NCBI RefSeq assembly: GCF_036588685.1
Contig: NC_086378.1
Coordinates: 48,044,686-48,108,685, forward strand
DNA length: 64,000 nt
Direction of reading: 5' to 3'
Source: Mytilus trossulus
Taxonomy: Eukaryota; Mollusca; Bivalvia; Mytilida; Mytilidae
The position numbers and the translations under genes were made by a program. The notes under the pieces were generated by a model that ran no database searches, was not told the DNA's origin, and saw only the letters and a list, made by a program, of their open reading frames with translations. Shown piece by piece: positions 37,401 through 49,372 of this stretch; the first letter of the stretch is position 1, and each line of letters opens with the position of its first letter.

Positions 37401-40400
37401 TATCTCCCCCATGTTAATCTCTGATTCTTTACCCGACTTAGGCTATACCTTTTGTCATTTTTGTTTATAAGCTTTTCATATTAGTGATATTCATTTGATT
37501 TCCAAACAGTTGGGCCCACAGCTTCGCTGAAAAGACTTTTTTTTTGTTTAAATCCGCATTTGTTGCAGAAAATTTGGTACCGTAAGTGTTATTTCCCTTA
37601 ATCTGTTTCGCTATCAGACCATTTTTTGATACGCCTTTCTACGTTACCCTTTCTCCAATTAACGGTTCTAATAGTTTTTGTTGTAATTTCAAACATGTTA
37701 AACTTTTTAAATCAAATTAAAGATGAATGAGAATTAAATGCATTTTTTTCTATAGCTTTTAAAAAAAAAATTAAATATTTATCAAACAGTGCGATACAAA
37801 GGAAATGTTTGTTTAGGGTAAAAAGCTTTATATTGCTTTCCGAAGAAGAAAACATGTGTGTTGATTAAATATTCCCCGCCATAGATTCATTTTACAGTAA
37901 TGGTGTGGCCGAAGGTTCGATATATTTTAAATCTCTGAAATCATTTTATAAAGTGTTAAGAATTTTTGATTTTTAAAATATCTCAAGACTCCATCAAGTT
38001 TTTAACTTTCATATAGGAGTGAAACAAAGTATATGCAAATGCCTCTTTATAAATCTGATCTCAACGTCAGATGAACTGAAAACTGTGTTAGTTGGTGGTT
38101 ATCTAATTGTTGTTGTCGTTGTATGCACTTAACTAAAAAGTATATAATGTTTTATGGCATAGTACCAGTTAACAAATGAAATAAAAAGTAAAAAAAAAAA
38201 GAAAAAAGTAATTACTATTTATTAAAGTAAGGAGATGTGGTAAAATTGCCATTAGGACAACTATCCATCAGTCAAAATAAAGTGGATGTATGTAATAAAC
38301 TATATGCCACCGTTAGGCATTCAACAATGCGCAATTGTGAGAGCCGTGGTGCATAGGACTACTAAAAGAAAGGTTCCTGATTCAATTCCCGTTCCGGGAT
38401 GAAACCATTTGCGAATGTGGTCTTGAGGAAACGACGAGTTAGACCCCGTTAACACTGACAAAAATAAGAGCGATCTTTACTAATATCGATCTTTTCTAGA
38501 TCGGACTTTGGTCCAGTGTAAACGGGGTGTAAGTCCGTCGGAAGGGGGCGATAAATGGCAAATCGGTGTTAAGAGAGAGCCATATCTCTTGCACGTTAAA
38601 GACACCCTTGTATATTTTGGAAAAGATCAGGCTAACGCCGCTACAAGACAGCATTCGCATCTGCAAAGTGGAAAGGGATAAATATAAGTTGCAAAACTTG
38701 TTTCCCAATCCACTATAAATAAATATGTTTAAACTAATGAAGCAATTCCCAATTCGTATAGTTAGCGCTGACACATCATTTGATATTTAAGATATTAGAG
38801 AACTTATTTTCCACACGTTGTTTGTGTGTTGTCTTAATCAAACTCTTCTATGAAAGCGAAATTTGTAAAAGTGTCATCATTTAGTCTACATGTAAATATA
38901 TGCAAGGTGGTCAGTATAGATATTGGGAGGACGCGTTCTGGTAACTAATACATACCTGTAGAAAACCATGTCCACCCTCCTCCGTGAATATAAATAATAG
39001 CCGGTAATGATCTTGTCAATTTAGTGGGCTTTATTATTCTAACTGGAACATTGGCTATTATGGTATCGGTAACCTATGGGAAAAAAACGAAATACATTTG
39101 ATATGTTTAGCACTGAGGTTAAGCATGAATGTAGAACAAGAGACTGCAATGAGAATGGTCGGTTGCTGGAGGTTTTTTTTAATAAGAATTGTTATAGATT
39201 GAAACCTACTTTGTGGTTTGCATTGAACTATTTTATGAAACCTTTGATAGAAATGAACATTGTGAACAAAAATAAATATGCGTTAATTTAATAATATCCT
39301 CTAAAAATTAACGGATTCAATATTGGAAGTTGGTGAATTACTCTACTTACTACGGACACACTTCAGAAATATGATACCTATGTTTTGCCATCTTATTACT
39401 GGTTTAAAAAATTCCAGCAGAAATAACGTGTTACTATGAGAATTGAACTCGAAATCTGAACTTTTTAATTCTTTGATTTATCTTCAAAGTCAACATTCGG
39501 ACTTTACTTGAACTTTTTTTTTAACAAAAATGTTAAATTCAAATCCGATTTTGAATCCACTAACGCGGAGATTTCACTAGCGTAAATAATAAAAATATAA
39601 AAGTAAAAAAAAAACCCAACTTATTAATAAATTAAAAACAAAAAATAAAGTGATTAGTTTTTAAAGCTTTTAGTCAATTTCGGATTTTCGATCATATTTG
39701 TCTTAATAGATTAAATATAGAAATTACAGCCTTTGTTAGTTTCATAAAAGATTTTGATCAGAGTATCCCTAAAAGGTTTCTACAATATTCAGAATATCCC
39801 TAAAAGGTTTCTACAATATCAGAGTATCCCTAAAAGGTTTCTACAATATTCAGAGTATCCCTAAAAGATTTCTACAATATCAGAGTATCCCTAAAAGGTT
39901 TCTACAATATCAGAGTATCCCTAAAAGGTTTCTACAATATTCAGAGTATCCCTAAAAGGTTTCTACAATATCAGAGTATCCCTAAAAGGTTTCTACAATA
40001 TTCAGAGTATCCCTAAAAGGTTTCTACAATATCAGAGTATCCCTAAAAGGTTTCTACAATATCAGAGTATCCCTAAAAGGTTTCTACAATATTCAGAGTA
40101 TCCCTAAAAGGTTTCTACAATATTCAGAGTATCCCTAAAAGGTTTCTACAATATTCAGAGTATCCCTAAAAGGTTTCTACAATATCAGAGTATCCCTAAA
40201 AGGTTTCTACAATATCAGAGTATCCCTAAAAGGTTTCTACAATATTCAGAGTATCCCTAAAAGGTTTCTACAATATCAAAAATAAAAAAAATCCGAATTT
40301 GAATGATTCCAAATATTATAGCTGTCTTTATCAACAATCATTTTAGTTGTCAAGGTCTCCGCATTTCAATAATATATCTTTTTAAAGACCTATATATGTT

Positions 40401-42694
40401 ATATTCAAAATCTAAAATTACATTTGTAGTACTAGTATATCTATAGTCCTTAAGAAGAATCAAACGGAAACAAGACGAGCAATAAAATATCTCGTAATAT
40501 ATTTCATAAAACAAAAACACCATTTGAATGATGTTCATTTTTTTTTTGGAGGGCAACAAACTTCTATAATTGTATAACAAACATTAATGTTTTCATAAAT
40601 ATGTCCTTCTATGTGGTCTTATTGAGGTCACAAATACCTGAACGTCCGGATTTTGGCTGTAAACACCATTCATAACAAATCCAAAGCCATTGTTGACGAT
40701 GGATTTGATTGGTTGAGAGGCCGGGTTTATATTCAGCATAAGGCATAACTTCAACTGCAATGTAAAGAAACAATGAGATTACTGTGTATACATTTGCTTG
40801 TTTTGTACAGGAAGACGCCTATAGTTCTGATTGGCAGAGGTGTTTGGCCTATATTTCAATTTGATGCATGTAATAGTCTAAAAAATCAGGAAGCAATGTG
40901 AAATATTCATTTATATCTGTTAAACAAACATACACAACATATGTTTTGCAATTGTAAACTTCTTGACATACGTCACATACTGCTTAAAATATATTGTTCT
41001 TTGAGTGTTACTGAAATAGCAATATATAACTCAAGCACAAGTATAATAGTATATCATTCAAACTTTAAATTGTCATGAAGATCCGACAAGATGAATAAGG
41101 TATAACATTTGTCATCTTGACTCACAGGTACTTGTTTCTGTCCATGTGAAGGTCGACCTTCCAATGAATAAAAAAAAGTGTCTTAGCCTTGACTTCCAAA
41201 TTTTTTGACTAATCGTTAAACTAATGCCGATGGGTTCGTGCGTTTTGCTTGCAAGTATCACACTCTTTATAGATATAGGAAGAGGTGGTATGAGTGCCAA
41301 CGAGACAACTCTCCATCCTTGTAACAATTCATAAAAGTAAACCATTATAGGTCAAGGTACAACCTTCAACACGGAGCCTTGGCTCTTTGCATGTTAACGC
41401 ACAATTGTAATACGTTTATGTTGTCCGTCTTTATGACCTCTTTCAACTTTTCCCTTTCCGTTATATTTTCTTTGTATTTTGGCAGTCAGATCTCCAGTTC
41501 TTCATCCCGTTTGATTCACTCTGTAAAACTTTCTTTTGGATTTTTTTATTTGTTCTTGTCCTGAATATGCCATAAACATTTGCCACGGAATGTTAAAACA
41601 CAACAATTAATAAATATATAAATAGAGTGTGCTGATACATGACTTACGATACTGATGAGTACATAAAAGTCATGGAAGTTTGTGCCAGGTTAACTTGAGG
41701 TAAACCCTTCACCAAGTTAGACAAAAATAAATCTAGAAGATTGTCAATGCATCAACAGTCATTATAGTCAGTACAACACAAAACGGAAAGCTCTTTACAT
41801 GTGATCAACGCAATACAAGTAACTGAATTAAATTGAAAATGAAAATGAGGAACATGTCAAAGCGACAACAACCAAACCAAAGAACAGATAACAGTCGTAG
41901 TCCACCTATGGATATCCAACGCACCGAGAAAAACCCGCATCCGAAGGGAAAAAAAGACCACTAGACTAGCAGTTACTGAAATGAACTCCACACCTCAAAT
42001 AAACTTATTGAAAGAGAATGTCTTGAGTCTTGGGAAATATGAAACATAAAAGTAAAAATGATATCAGGCTTCCCGAAAGTGTAGGCATAACTGCACCAAA
42101 TTGGTCACTTCAGACTTAGCTATCTTTTAATAAAATTCGTTAAGGGAATGGAACTCATATGTAATGGCGAACAACTGTACAAATTGTCGGAAATATTGAT
42201 ACCAAGGTAAAACGTTATTTGAATTTAATAAGAGGGTTAGAATCTTTTCAAACACGTGGCTCATCGGGTAACATTGGTTTTAATTTAACCTTTTCGCATA
42301 TACCAAGTAAAACGTGCAAAATTAATATAGTAATACAAAGCTTAGAGGTTGACAGAAAGGATTAAAACCATCCGTTGGTTTGCGATATTTGTCTTGGACG
42401 ACGATCTACTCGTTCACTGTCTTACTTATGATATCTGGTACGTACTAGTATATTATATTATGCACATCGAATTAACAAAAGACAAAAACTGATATTTTGT
42501 TTTCATATTCAACAAATTTAACACTTTTTTTTTACGATACTCACATAATAATTTGCTATCCTCCCTAATTCGTCTAATATCCTAACAACATTTGGTTGTT
42601 TAATATTGTCTGGTAACGGTCTGTTGAGAACTACATATATTCTGTATGATGCAAAAACCACAAAAATAGTCAAGAACAGTAGAAACTTTCTCAT
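33674..42694 (-). CDS. AADAC: Arylacetamide deacetylase-like alpha/beta hydrolase, five coding exons
   Basis: I assembled this gene by splicing on the minus strand. Coding exons in order are 42694-42545, 40754-40638, 39073-38956, 36816-36753 and 34484-33674. Every intron has GT/AG ends, phases are 0, 0, 1 and 2, and the product is 419 residues against about 400 for human AADAC. Residues 1-22 form a short basic-then-hydrophobic signal anchor (MRKFLLFLTIFVVFAS...), as in type II ER-membrane AADAC/NCEH1 proteins, followed by the family's LPDN motif. The oxyanion-hole motif HGGGW starts at H119. YRKAPEYPFP (151-160) matches the family YRLAPE block. The family triad Asp and His correspond to D344 in YDVLRDE and H374 in FHGF. 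The nucleophile elbow reads GDGSGG (191-196) where the family has GDSAGG, so glycine occupies the usual serine position. Such enzymes hydrolyse ester or amide bonds of lipophilic substrates in the ER lumen; activity here is uncertain. An AATAAA lies at 33663-33658, just past the stop. NCEH1-like is the alternative name. Confidence 0.92.
34512..34605 (+). repeat. Dispersed family D, 5' part, in AADAC intron 4
   Basis: GGAAGATGTGGCATGAGTGC and ACAACTCTCCATCCAAATGA lie 28 bases beyond the splice acceptor of exon 5. This extends an apparent frame past the real exon edge and explains the spurious upstream ORF. Confidence 0.8.
35201..35287 (-). pseudogene. Orphan fragment of an AADAC-family exon in intron 4
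   Basis: Within an open minus-strand frame (35374-35132), residues PPSYPDFEVADKNQLSPLMK and the following NLSSMKF resemble the segment just before the YDVLRD motif of AADAC proteins (human has YPGFLDVRAAPLLADD). The functional gene's own last exon has the equivalent stretch ending LSPMMHKNLQDIPKAYV. Similarity stops after MKF. It lies between exons 5 and 4 of the intact gene in the same orientation, so it looks like a decayed piece of a duplicated or neighbouring paralogue. Confidence 0.55.
36003..36140 (+). mobile_element. Short GC-rich element, related copy
   Basis: It starts CCAGTGGCGGATCAAAGGGG and carries GGAACCCCT, AATGCATTTAAATGGG and GGGACCCCC blocks matching 59142-59268 in reverse. 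It sits in AADAC intron 4. Confidence 0.6.
36753..36816 (-). CDS. AADAC: AADAC-like coding exon 4 (64 bp)
   Basis: This small exon completes codon 129 and encodes residues 130-149 plus two bases of codon 150. It lies between a TTTCAG acceptor and a GTAAGT donor. The peptide DTYSSYLENLSNRT...VIAIE joins directly to YRKAPE of the next exon, reproducing the family pattern of a helix, then a hydrophobic strand, then (V/N)xYRLAPE. Phase 1 in and phase 2 out fit both neighbours exactly. Confidence 0.88.
38228..38310 (+). repeat. Dispersed family D, decayed fragment
   Basis: GTAAGGAGATGTGGTAAAAT and GGACAACTATCCATCAGTCA match family D with indels. It abuts the SINE at 38339. Confidence 0.6.
38339..38738 (+). 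mobile_element. tRNA-derived SINE, second copy, interrupted by a MITE
   Basis: This copy matches the SINE at 16036-16390 over its whole length, from GAGCCGTGGTG to the tail ATAAATATGTTTAAACTAA. It differs by a short deletion in the tRNA-like head, a deletion after GGGATGAAA, and an 86-bp insertion at 38443-38528. It lies in AADAC intron 3. Confidence 0.85.
38443..38528. mobile_element. 86-bp MITE nested in the SINE
   Basis: The block absent from the other SINE copy starts ACCCCGTTAACACTG and ends CAGTGTAAACGGGGT. These are inverted repeats of 15 bp with one mismatch. Flanks GTTAG and GTAAG may be an imperfect target duplication. Confidence 0.7.
38956..39073 (-). CDS. AADAC: AADAC-like coding exon 3 (HGGGW oxyanion hole)
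   Basis: This exon encodes residues 90-128 plus the first base of codon 129. It contains a beta-strand ending in AIIYIHGGGW, the hallmark oxyanion-hole motif of the hormone-sensitive-lipase family. It is bounded by a CCCATAG acceptor and a GTATGT donor (phase 1). Confidence 0.93.
39759..40276. repeat. Minisatellite, 17 units of 30-31 bp, in AADAC intron 2
   Basis: Seventeen head-to-tail units read CAGAGTATCCCTAAAAGGTT followed by TCTACAATAT. Units are 30 bp, or 31 bp with an extra T at the end, in a mixed order (eight of each, then a 30-bp last unit). Only two point variants were seen: CAGAAT in unit 2 and AAAGATT in unit 4. Near-identity indicates recent expansion. There are no spacers, so it is not a CRISPR. 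Confidence 0.97.
40638..40754 (-). CDS. AADAC: AADAC-like coding exon 2
   Basis: This exon encodes residues 51-89 (39 codons, phase 0 at both ends). A pyrimidine-rich acceptor ending in TTGCAG precedes it and a GTATTT donor follows. The sequence after LMLNINPASQ corresponds to the variable N-terminal cap region of the family, so the assignment rests mainly on frame and splice fit. Confidence 0.82.
40808..40945 (+). repeat. Copy of the 2.4/3.2-kb repeat, in AADAC intron 1
   Basis: TAGTTCTGATTGGCAGAGGT, TTGATGCATGTAATAGTCTA and AATCAGGAAGCAATGTGA match the pair at 2410 and 3190. Confidence 0.65.
41275..41398 (+). repeat. Dispersed family D, 5' half, in AADAC intron 1
   Basis: GGAAGAGGTGGTATGAGTGC, ACAACTCTCCATCCTTGTAA and CAACACGGAGCCTTGGCTC match family D. 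An antisense open frame at 41112-41345 is generated by it. Confidence 0.8.
41835..41970 (+). repeat. Dispersed family E copy, in AADAC intron 1
   Basis: AATGAGGAACATGTCAAAGC, GACAACAACCAAACCAAAGA and CGCACCGAGAAAAACCCGCA align with the reverse of 7270-7425. Confidence 0.75.
42545..42694 (-). CDS. AADAC: AADAC-like coding exon 1 (start codon, signal anchor)
   Basis: This exon encodes residues 1-50. The ATG at 42694-42692 opens a basic N-terminus and hydrophobic anchor, followed by RPLPDN at residues 25-30, a motif found at this place in AADAC proteins. The exon ends in ...ANYY before a GTGAGT donor (phase 0). No upstream 5' UTR exon or promoter could be assigned. Confidence 0.88.
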
Positions 42695-43212
42695 TGCTAT
42701 CCTTGTAGATCTGTTTTAACCATGGATTTGACAATGATTCAATATTTAAGAAAATTCGTATACAAATTTATTATTATTATCAATGCAATTTTATCTGGAG
42801 TTAAACATGTAATAACAAAGAATTTTCCAAGGCCACATAAAAAAAATGTGGTTTAAAAATTAAATGGTTGAACATTTTTTTTATTAGCTAATGAATGTCG
42901 TTGAACGTTGACACTTTCATATTTTTTTAAGTTTTTTACTGATAAAATTTATCAGAAAATGATTATGAAAAAATATGATCTAAACTTTTATATATATGTA
43001 TATACAAAAACCAAACCTAAGAATATATTTATCAGGCCTTAATATTCATTGTTTGTATTTATAAAATGATAATGTTTGCTCTTTGACCTACGATAATGAA
43101 TTATGGCATTCATTGTACGATACGATTCTTTATTAATATGAGCGTTTCTGTAATATTATTTTCTACTGATTATTGTGTCATACAAGTATTTGTTTTTCGT
43201 CAGGATGCAGAG

Positions 43213-43445
43213 GGGCCTCGCTGGTCGAGTGGTCTAAAGATAAAAGTAGTGAAACTACTGTACCGCAAGTCTCTCAACACTAAAGTTGTGAATACGAATC
43301 CTTCACGTGACTCCAATTACAAATTTACTAAGGATAACCAGCATTGCTGACGAATATCGGTTGTATACTTAAGTCAATCCGACATTCTCTACTTATAACA
43401 GGCCAGAACGAAGTAGTCAATTATGCATAAAGTGGCGTTAAAACG
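43213..43445 (+). mobile_element. tRNA-derived SINE, second type
   Basis: It begins GGGGCCTCGCTGGTCGAGTG, with an A-box-like TGGTCGAGTGG. A degenerate B box (GTGAATACGAATCC) lies about 70 bases on. The body CCAGCATTGCTGACGAATAT and the tail GTGGCGTTAAAACGCTTAAA end in AAATCAAATCAAAC. A related body piece (TAGCATTGCTGATGATCGA) lies near 15417. Confidence 0.7.
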
Positions 43446-46369
43446 CTTAAAATCAAATCAAACAAGGAAAAAAAGTATTTTTTAAGATTTGAGTTATCTT
43501 TCTTAGTATGTTCAACTATTGTGATTGGTATGAACTGCATGTGCTTTAAAGATTTAAAGAACGTCCAGTGGTTGTTAATAGCATAAAGAATAAAAGATAC
43601 ATATAAATTCGGGTAAACAAACATGTACATGTAACAATAAAACATCAGCTTTGTAGATTTTTTTTTATCTATTTTCATATATATATATGATAAACACTAG
43701 AAATAAAACACATAACACAGAAAGCACAACATGCACATCATGCATAGCATAAATACTGTTTTACACAAAACAGCCGAAGTCCACCAGGGTTCATGTATTT
43801 TGAAAAAGAAAACAAACTAACCAGAAATCTGATTAACACGCAAGTTTATGTGTACTTTATGGATGAAGAATTAGAATTGGGAATTATGTCAGTTGAAAAA
43901 GAGCTACACAAAGGAGATGAAATTTGACCATATGTGCCACACAATAAGTACCTGCTATGAATGTCTAGCTACAATTTGCCAAAACGGAGAGATGGGCTTC
44001 ATTATGACCTCAACTGGTTGAACATGTTTTTAGACACAGCTTTATGACATACGGACGTACAGACGGAAAATTGTCAAACTAAATGTCCTATCCGCCTCGA
44101 ATAGGGGATAAAAACTTAAGTGCTAACTAGCTTATTTTTAATACATACTGTAACCTCTGTATATAAACAAGTGCATCCACTTTGGATAAATGATGCAGAG
44201 AATATTTTTTCCGAGTCATGTGTAACCAACCTTTCAAAAAAGAAATCTCAATATAAAGAGCACGTCCTACTTGTGTAGTCTGATACTGGTCTGGCATCTC
44301 AGCAAGGTGGCCTTCTTAAAGACTATGTACAACATACAACAGGACGCCAGGGCACTGTCAATATAGAAACTATGGGAATTACCGGCTTTAACTTAGAGCG
44401 GTAAGTTCCTGTTTCGAAATCCTACTAGATCCACGGCCCGAGCCAGTCAAAAAACAAAATGCTCACGGACGTCAAAAATCTCGGAAAGACTAACACTAAA
44501 CTTGAGTATTGTAAGTACAAAATATATATATTACATGTACTACTACTGGATTGAAACACCAAATTAATAGTATTAATGAGTTCCAATACAAAACCACTCT
44601 AATCAAAATGAAACAGTATGAGTTTGATAGTCTGAAATCTAGAAGATGTTGTATTGCTAATGAATTCGAAACGATCGAACCTATAGAGCATCACGTCATG
44701 ATAAATTGTCTGCGTACAAGTATATCATAGAAACTCTATGATTCACAGTCAAATCTCAAATTGTAATGAAACATTGTTGTCCACAGTTGAATTCAGAGAA
44801 AAATACAAGAATCTGCATTGGACTGCTAAGTCATCATTCACATTAAAGAAGATACATATATTTCCCCCAAAATATTTAAGTATATTTTTCTCATTGTTGA
44901 AGCCTGGACAGTGACCAATAAATGAATACATCCATGTATTTTGATCTGTGGTGGATATTTGTCTTATTGGCAATCACGCCACATCTCAATATTTTAAATT
45001 ACAACTCAGTTAATGAAATGTATGCAAGTTGGAAACACAAGGGACGAGTATCTTTTATCCTAACAAGAAAATAATGCTGTGTTGTTTCTCTTTATTTTAC
45101 CAGTTGTTTGTTCCTATATATATTTTTGGACTAATTGAGGATATTTAACTTCCAGTGGCAGATATTTTATGCAATCTAAACGGGAAAATTTGTGATATGA
45201 ATCCTTCTTTTTATTTGACAGATAAGCACAGTTAGAACAATGTTTTACCTACTGGGTAGCAAGGTATTAGTATACAGGAAAATATGTAACCTTACCTGAA
45301 CACTTTACTAGTATTTTCCTTTAAAGAAAATCAGTCTTTTCTTTATTGCATCCTAAGTAGAACAGTAGCATACACTAATGTTCGAGATTTTGACCGATCA
45401 GGGGACCAAACCTGTGACCTGCATTCGGAACAATCCTACTACCACCACAGTTAAACGGCAGTCACACATATGTACATTAGTAAATGCAGCCTGCATACAC
45501 GTATGAAGAAACATACATGAATGCAGAAGTGATACAGAAATTCTGATAAAACATCGAGGTGATTCTGCAAATATTATCATTATCTGACAAAATAATTTCC
45601 AATCTGAGGGTTAACATTCACTCACTAATTGACCCTCACAGGGCGTTATCAAAACACTAGTTAGTAAACCTGTTTTTTTTTATTCTGACCAGTGGCAAAT
45701 AGTTCATACATCTTCAGTAGGAATATTTAAACACGAATTTTCTATAAGTCATCCTTTTTCCAAACAAAAAAGATAAGTTAAATGACTTGGTCTCGATTTG
45801 TTTCATAAATACAGAATGACCAACGTCGACGCCAGGAACTTGTCTAAGGGAGAGATACATCCTTCTTTCTCAAAAATCACTGATTCAAACAAAACAATCT
45901 CTGAAATTTACATTATTAAGATGCTTGATTCCTTGATCGACAGCATATTGGTATTTTTTTACATTTGGAGGAAGTGTTTTTCAACATACAATCGACTTTC
46001 CCACGAAAACAAACTTTGCCCCTCTTCATAACGACATGTTCCTTTGTTAATATGAGGCCAGGAACTTCTTAGGAAGAGAAAAGTCGTCAGAAGTATTCTT
46101 AAACTTTACTTTCCGCTTCATAGATGAACAGATTTTCTCTCACGAGAATAATTCAAAATGTTGTGACTATGTGGAAAGCATTATCCCAACAAACTTTTAA
46201 TAAACATATACAACATATACAGCTAAAACTGCCTCATATGTTGAATTACATCTAGCAATTGATAAAAGAGATGATTCTCCCAGTTTCCCCAATTGTTAAT
46301 TTTCTATTTCTATGTAGCAATATTCCAGCATTGCCTGCATACAGAGCAATTTAAAACATCTCCCAGTTG
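43446..46369. other. Intergenic with weak repeat fragments
   Basis: CCAGTGGCAGATATTTTATG at about 45155 and CCAGTGGCAAATAGTTCATA at about 45689 are pieces of a recurring mollusc repeat. A nearby block (GACCGATCAGGGGACCAAAC, 45395) probably belongs to it. No gene is supported. Confidence 0.4.
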
Positions 46370-46855
46370 ATGCGATATTCCAGGGCTTGTATTGTCTATC
46401 ATGATTTCCTTGGTAGTTGGTTTACTGCTCACAAGGAAGCAATTAAACCCAGAGTTTCAAGTGATGAAGTTTAAACTGTGCCTTTGAATGTTGAATGAGG
46501 GCATTATGAGTTGGTTGACCGTTATTGAATATGTTCCTAGTAACTACAACTCAATCCCCTTATCCCAATTGTGACCTAAGGAATCAAGATTTTTTAATTG
46601 GGAGTGTAGAAACATGAGTAACACCACAGGTGCCACATGTGGAGCAGGATCTGTTTCTCCTTCTGGAGCACCTGAGATCCCACCTGGATTTTGGTGAGTT
46701 TGTGTTACTCAGTCTAGTTATCTATTATATGTTGTGTGTTGTGAACTATTTTTTGCCTGTTGGTCTTTTTCTTTTTTAGCCATGGTGTTGCCAGTTTATT
46801 TTCAATTTATGAGTTTGAATGTCTCTTTGCGATCTCTTGCTTCTCTTTATACAGA
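46370..46855 (+). repeat. Dispersed family F copy
   Basis: It follows the same order of blocks as 24845-25392 (ATCATGATTTCCTTGGTAGT, GAGTTGGTTGACCGTTAT, GAGCACCTGAGATCC, GCCATGGTGTTGCCAGTTTA). Confidence 0.75.
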
Positions 46856-49372
46856 TAACTAGCAAATAATATTTCTTTCACATATATTTAAAAGACAAAA
46901 TCGTCAATTTAAGGCTATTTTATTACATCTGATGGTCATATGTGCAAGGACAGAAACAATAACCTTGGTCAAATGATTGTATTTTTATAGACATATTACA
47001 GTCAAATAATACAGAATATGCTGTAGTCATGCTTTGATAACATATTTCAAAGTAATAAAACTATCTCCCAATACAAAATATGAAAAAAGATAACTATGAA
47101 ATTATAAAAAGACATTGTCAGTTTCTAGTATTTGTAATGTATGCTTTTTTAAAGTTTCAGATGAACAATAAATACTCAGTATTTAGCTTTGTCAGTTTCT
47201 AGTACATGCATTTGTAGTGTTAGCTTTTCAAAGTTTGAAATGGATAATAAATACTCAGTATTTAGTACAGGGTTTAATCCAGAGATTTCTGAAACAATGA
47301 TTGGTACCCAACAAATAACAACAACTTGTCATGTGATGAAGCAATGGACACAGATTTTCATAAATGATATACACAGTATAAAATAGGGATTAAGTATATA
47401 ACACTAAACAAGCTTTTTGTTTGCAATTTGTTTCCACAATAAGATGAATTACCCTATTTTTGTCGTTCATATTTGTCAGATATTCAAATTGTTTTTGCCT
47501 CAAAATATTTCTAACTGTATCTATGCACACAATCTGTTTATCAATTTTAGATGTGCAAGCTTGTTGGATAAATTTCATCTTTATAGTTTTCATACTTAGT
47601 AATTGTTTAACATAATTAATAATTTTCAGTGCTATATTTATACTGGTTGTAATTTAATTTGATGAGGAAATATTTTCTGTTACACATGTTCCTATAGAAT
47701 AAATCATTTTTTGTCTATAAACTATCAAAATTTTAAAATAAATTTATTCACAAAAAATCTGTGTAATTGAAATTAACTAAGAACAGCTTTAAACATTTCT
47801 TAAATGTTCATATGATATTGTAAAATCAGTGTGTACAAAAAAGGAAAGTACCAACAGTACAATGATCAATCCATACTTCTATATTTGTTGAGGTAGTTGA
47901 TTTGAGCATGAAATATGGTGACTGATACATAGTGGAACCAATGATAATGGAAGCTGTATTTCTTTAATGATATAAGTGGCAGTTTATATAAATGTTCAAG
48001 ACGGTCAGATGTGGGAGAGTTACCAGACACAGGCAGATTTCTGAAATTGTTTTTTACTGTGTAAACTACATGTAGAAACAGCTATGATTTTTCTTGAGAA
48101 TGTATACAGTAAAAGAGTTTGTTAGAAGATCCTATATATGTTTATAACATTAAAGGACATTCAAAAGAAGCAACAAAGTTACAAAGTACCTTAGTTTTAT
48201 ATATGACCTTCTCTGTTTCAGGATTATCTGAACTTTAAAACACAGAACTTATAGATTATCAAGAATTTTACTTTAAAAGTAAAGGTAAACTTTTTTCTAC
48301 AATCATTACATAAAATTCACTCTATTTTCTTACAAAAATACAGAACATTCACACATAATTTAACAATATACAACCATACAGAATGTCATCTTCATTATTT
48401 TAAAGATTCAGATTTTGTATTTTAAAAGGTTTGTGTATCATTAATATAGAAGCAACCTGTGCCCATTTCTTTAAAGAAACCATAAAAATAATTTAAGTTT
48501 AGAAATTTATTCGTAAAAAAATCTTACATGCAAAAATATTCAAAAATAACAGCTAGGTAAATTGTGTTACAAAACAGGTCTAAGAAATTATAGATGAAGA
48601 AATAATCCTTAAAATAGATCAGTCAATAGAAATCAGACATACTACCAAGTAAATAAGGTACAACCCAGGTATTACCTGAACAATTTCACCTGATCAAATG
48701 TCGTTCAAATATTGCACAATTAAAGGATAGCTTTTTCAAGAAAAGTATAACAATTATTTTTGCAATAAATCTATATAGTGACCACAATTGCAGTTTTCAC
48801 GATAAACTTTAAATTCTATGAAACAAGAGGCTAATATTTATGAAAATTTTAGTTGGATTCTGTTAATAAACTTGTAATGAGAATTTTAAAAGCCCAAAAA
48901 TATTTTCAAATGCCTCGACTGGTGGTCTTGTGTTTAAGAGTGAAGACCGCTATTCAAATTTGCTTCTCAAGAACATCTCTGAATTATGTAGCATTTCAAT
49001 TAAAGATATAAGCCAGGTGAAATCAGTTAGGTAATAACAATTTAACAACAGCCATCAACAAAAACTAAATCATTCATTCTTACAGACACATCTTCAAGTC
49101 CACAATTAAAAATAAATAACAAAATTGATCACAATACCCTGAGTTGAATATGTAATAAGCCCAAGAACAGTTTGTAATCAAGTAAAAATAACATCTCTCA
49201 AAAATTCTACTTAAAGCTTTTCGTCAAATATTGTTTTTTTTTACAAAATACATATAAAATATCCATTATGGATTATATAAAAATTATCATATACTGTTTC
49301 ATTTTCCCAATATGTGGATATCTGTAGATTGTTGCCTACAGTTCTTCTTGATAAAGCATTTAGTACATTAGA
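46856..49372. other. A+T-rich region downstream of nkd
   Basis: It contains a diverged direct repeat of about 80 bp near 47115 and 47190 (GTCAGTTTCTAGTA, ATAAATACTCAGTATTTAG). A possible tRNA-like relic is at about 48912 (ACTGGTGGTCTTGTG). Part may be 3' UTR if a distal poly(A) site is used. Confidence 0.4.

Noticed and set aside
39759-40276. Regular repeats that might suggest a CRISPR array
   Set aside because: Units are contiguous with no unique spacers, and the locus is in a eukaryotic intron; it is a minisatellite.
41112-41345. 77-codon minus-strand frame starting MVYFYELLQGWRVVSLAL
   Set aside because: It is the antisense of family D; an almost identical peptide arises from the family D copy at 34512.
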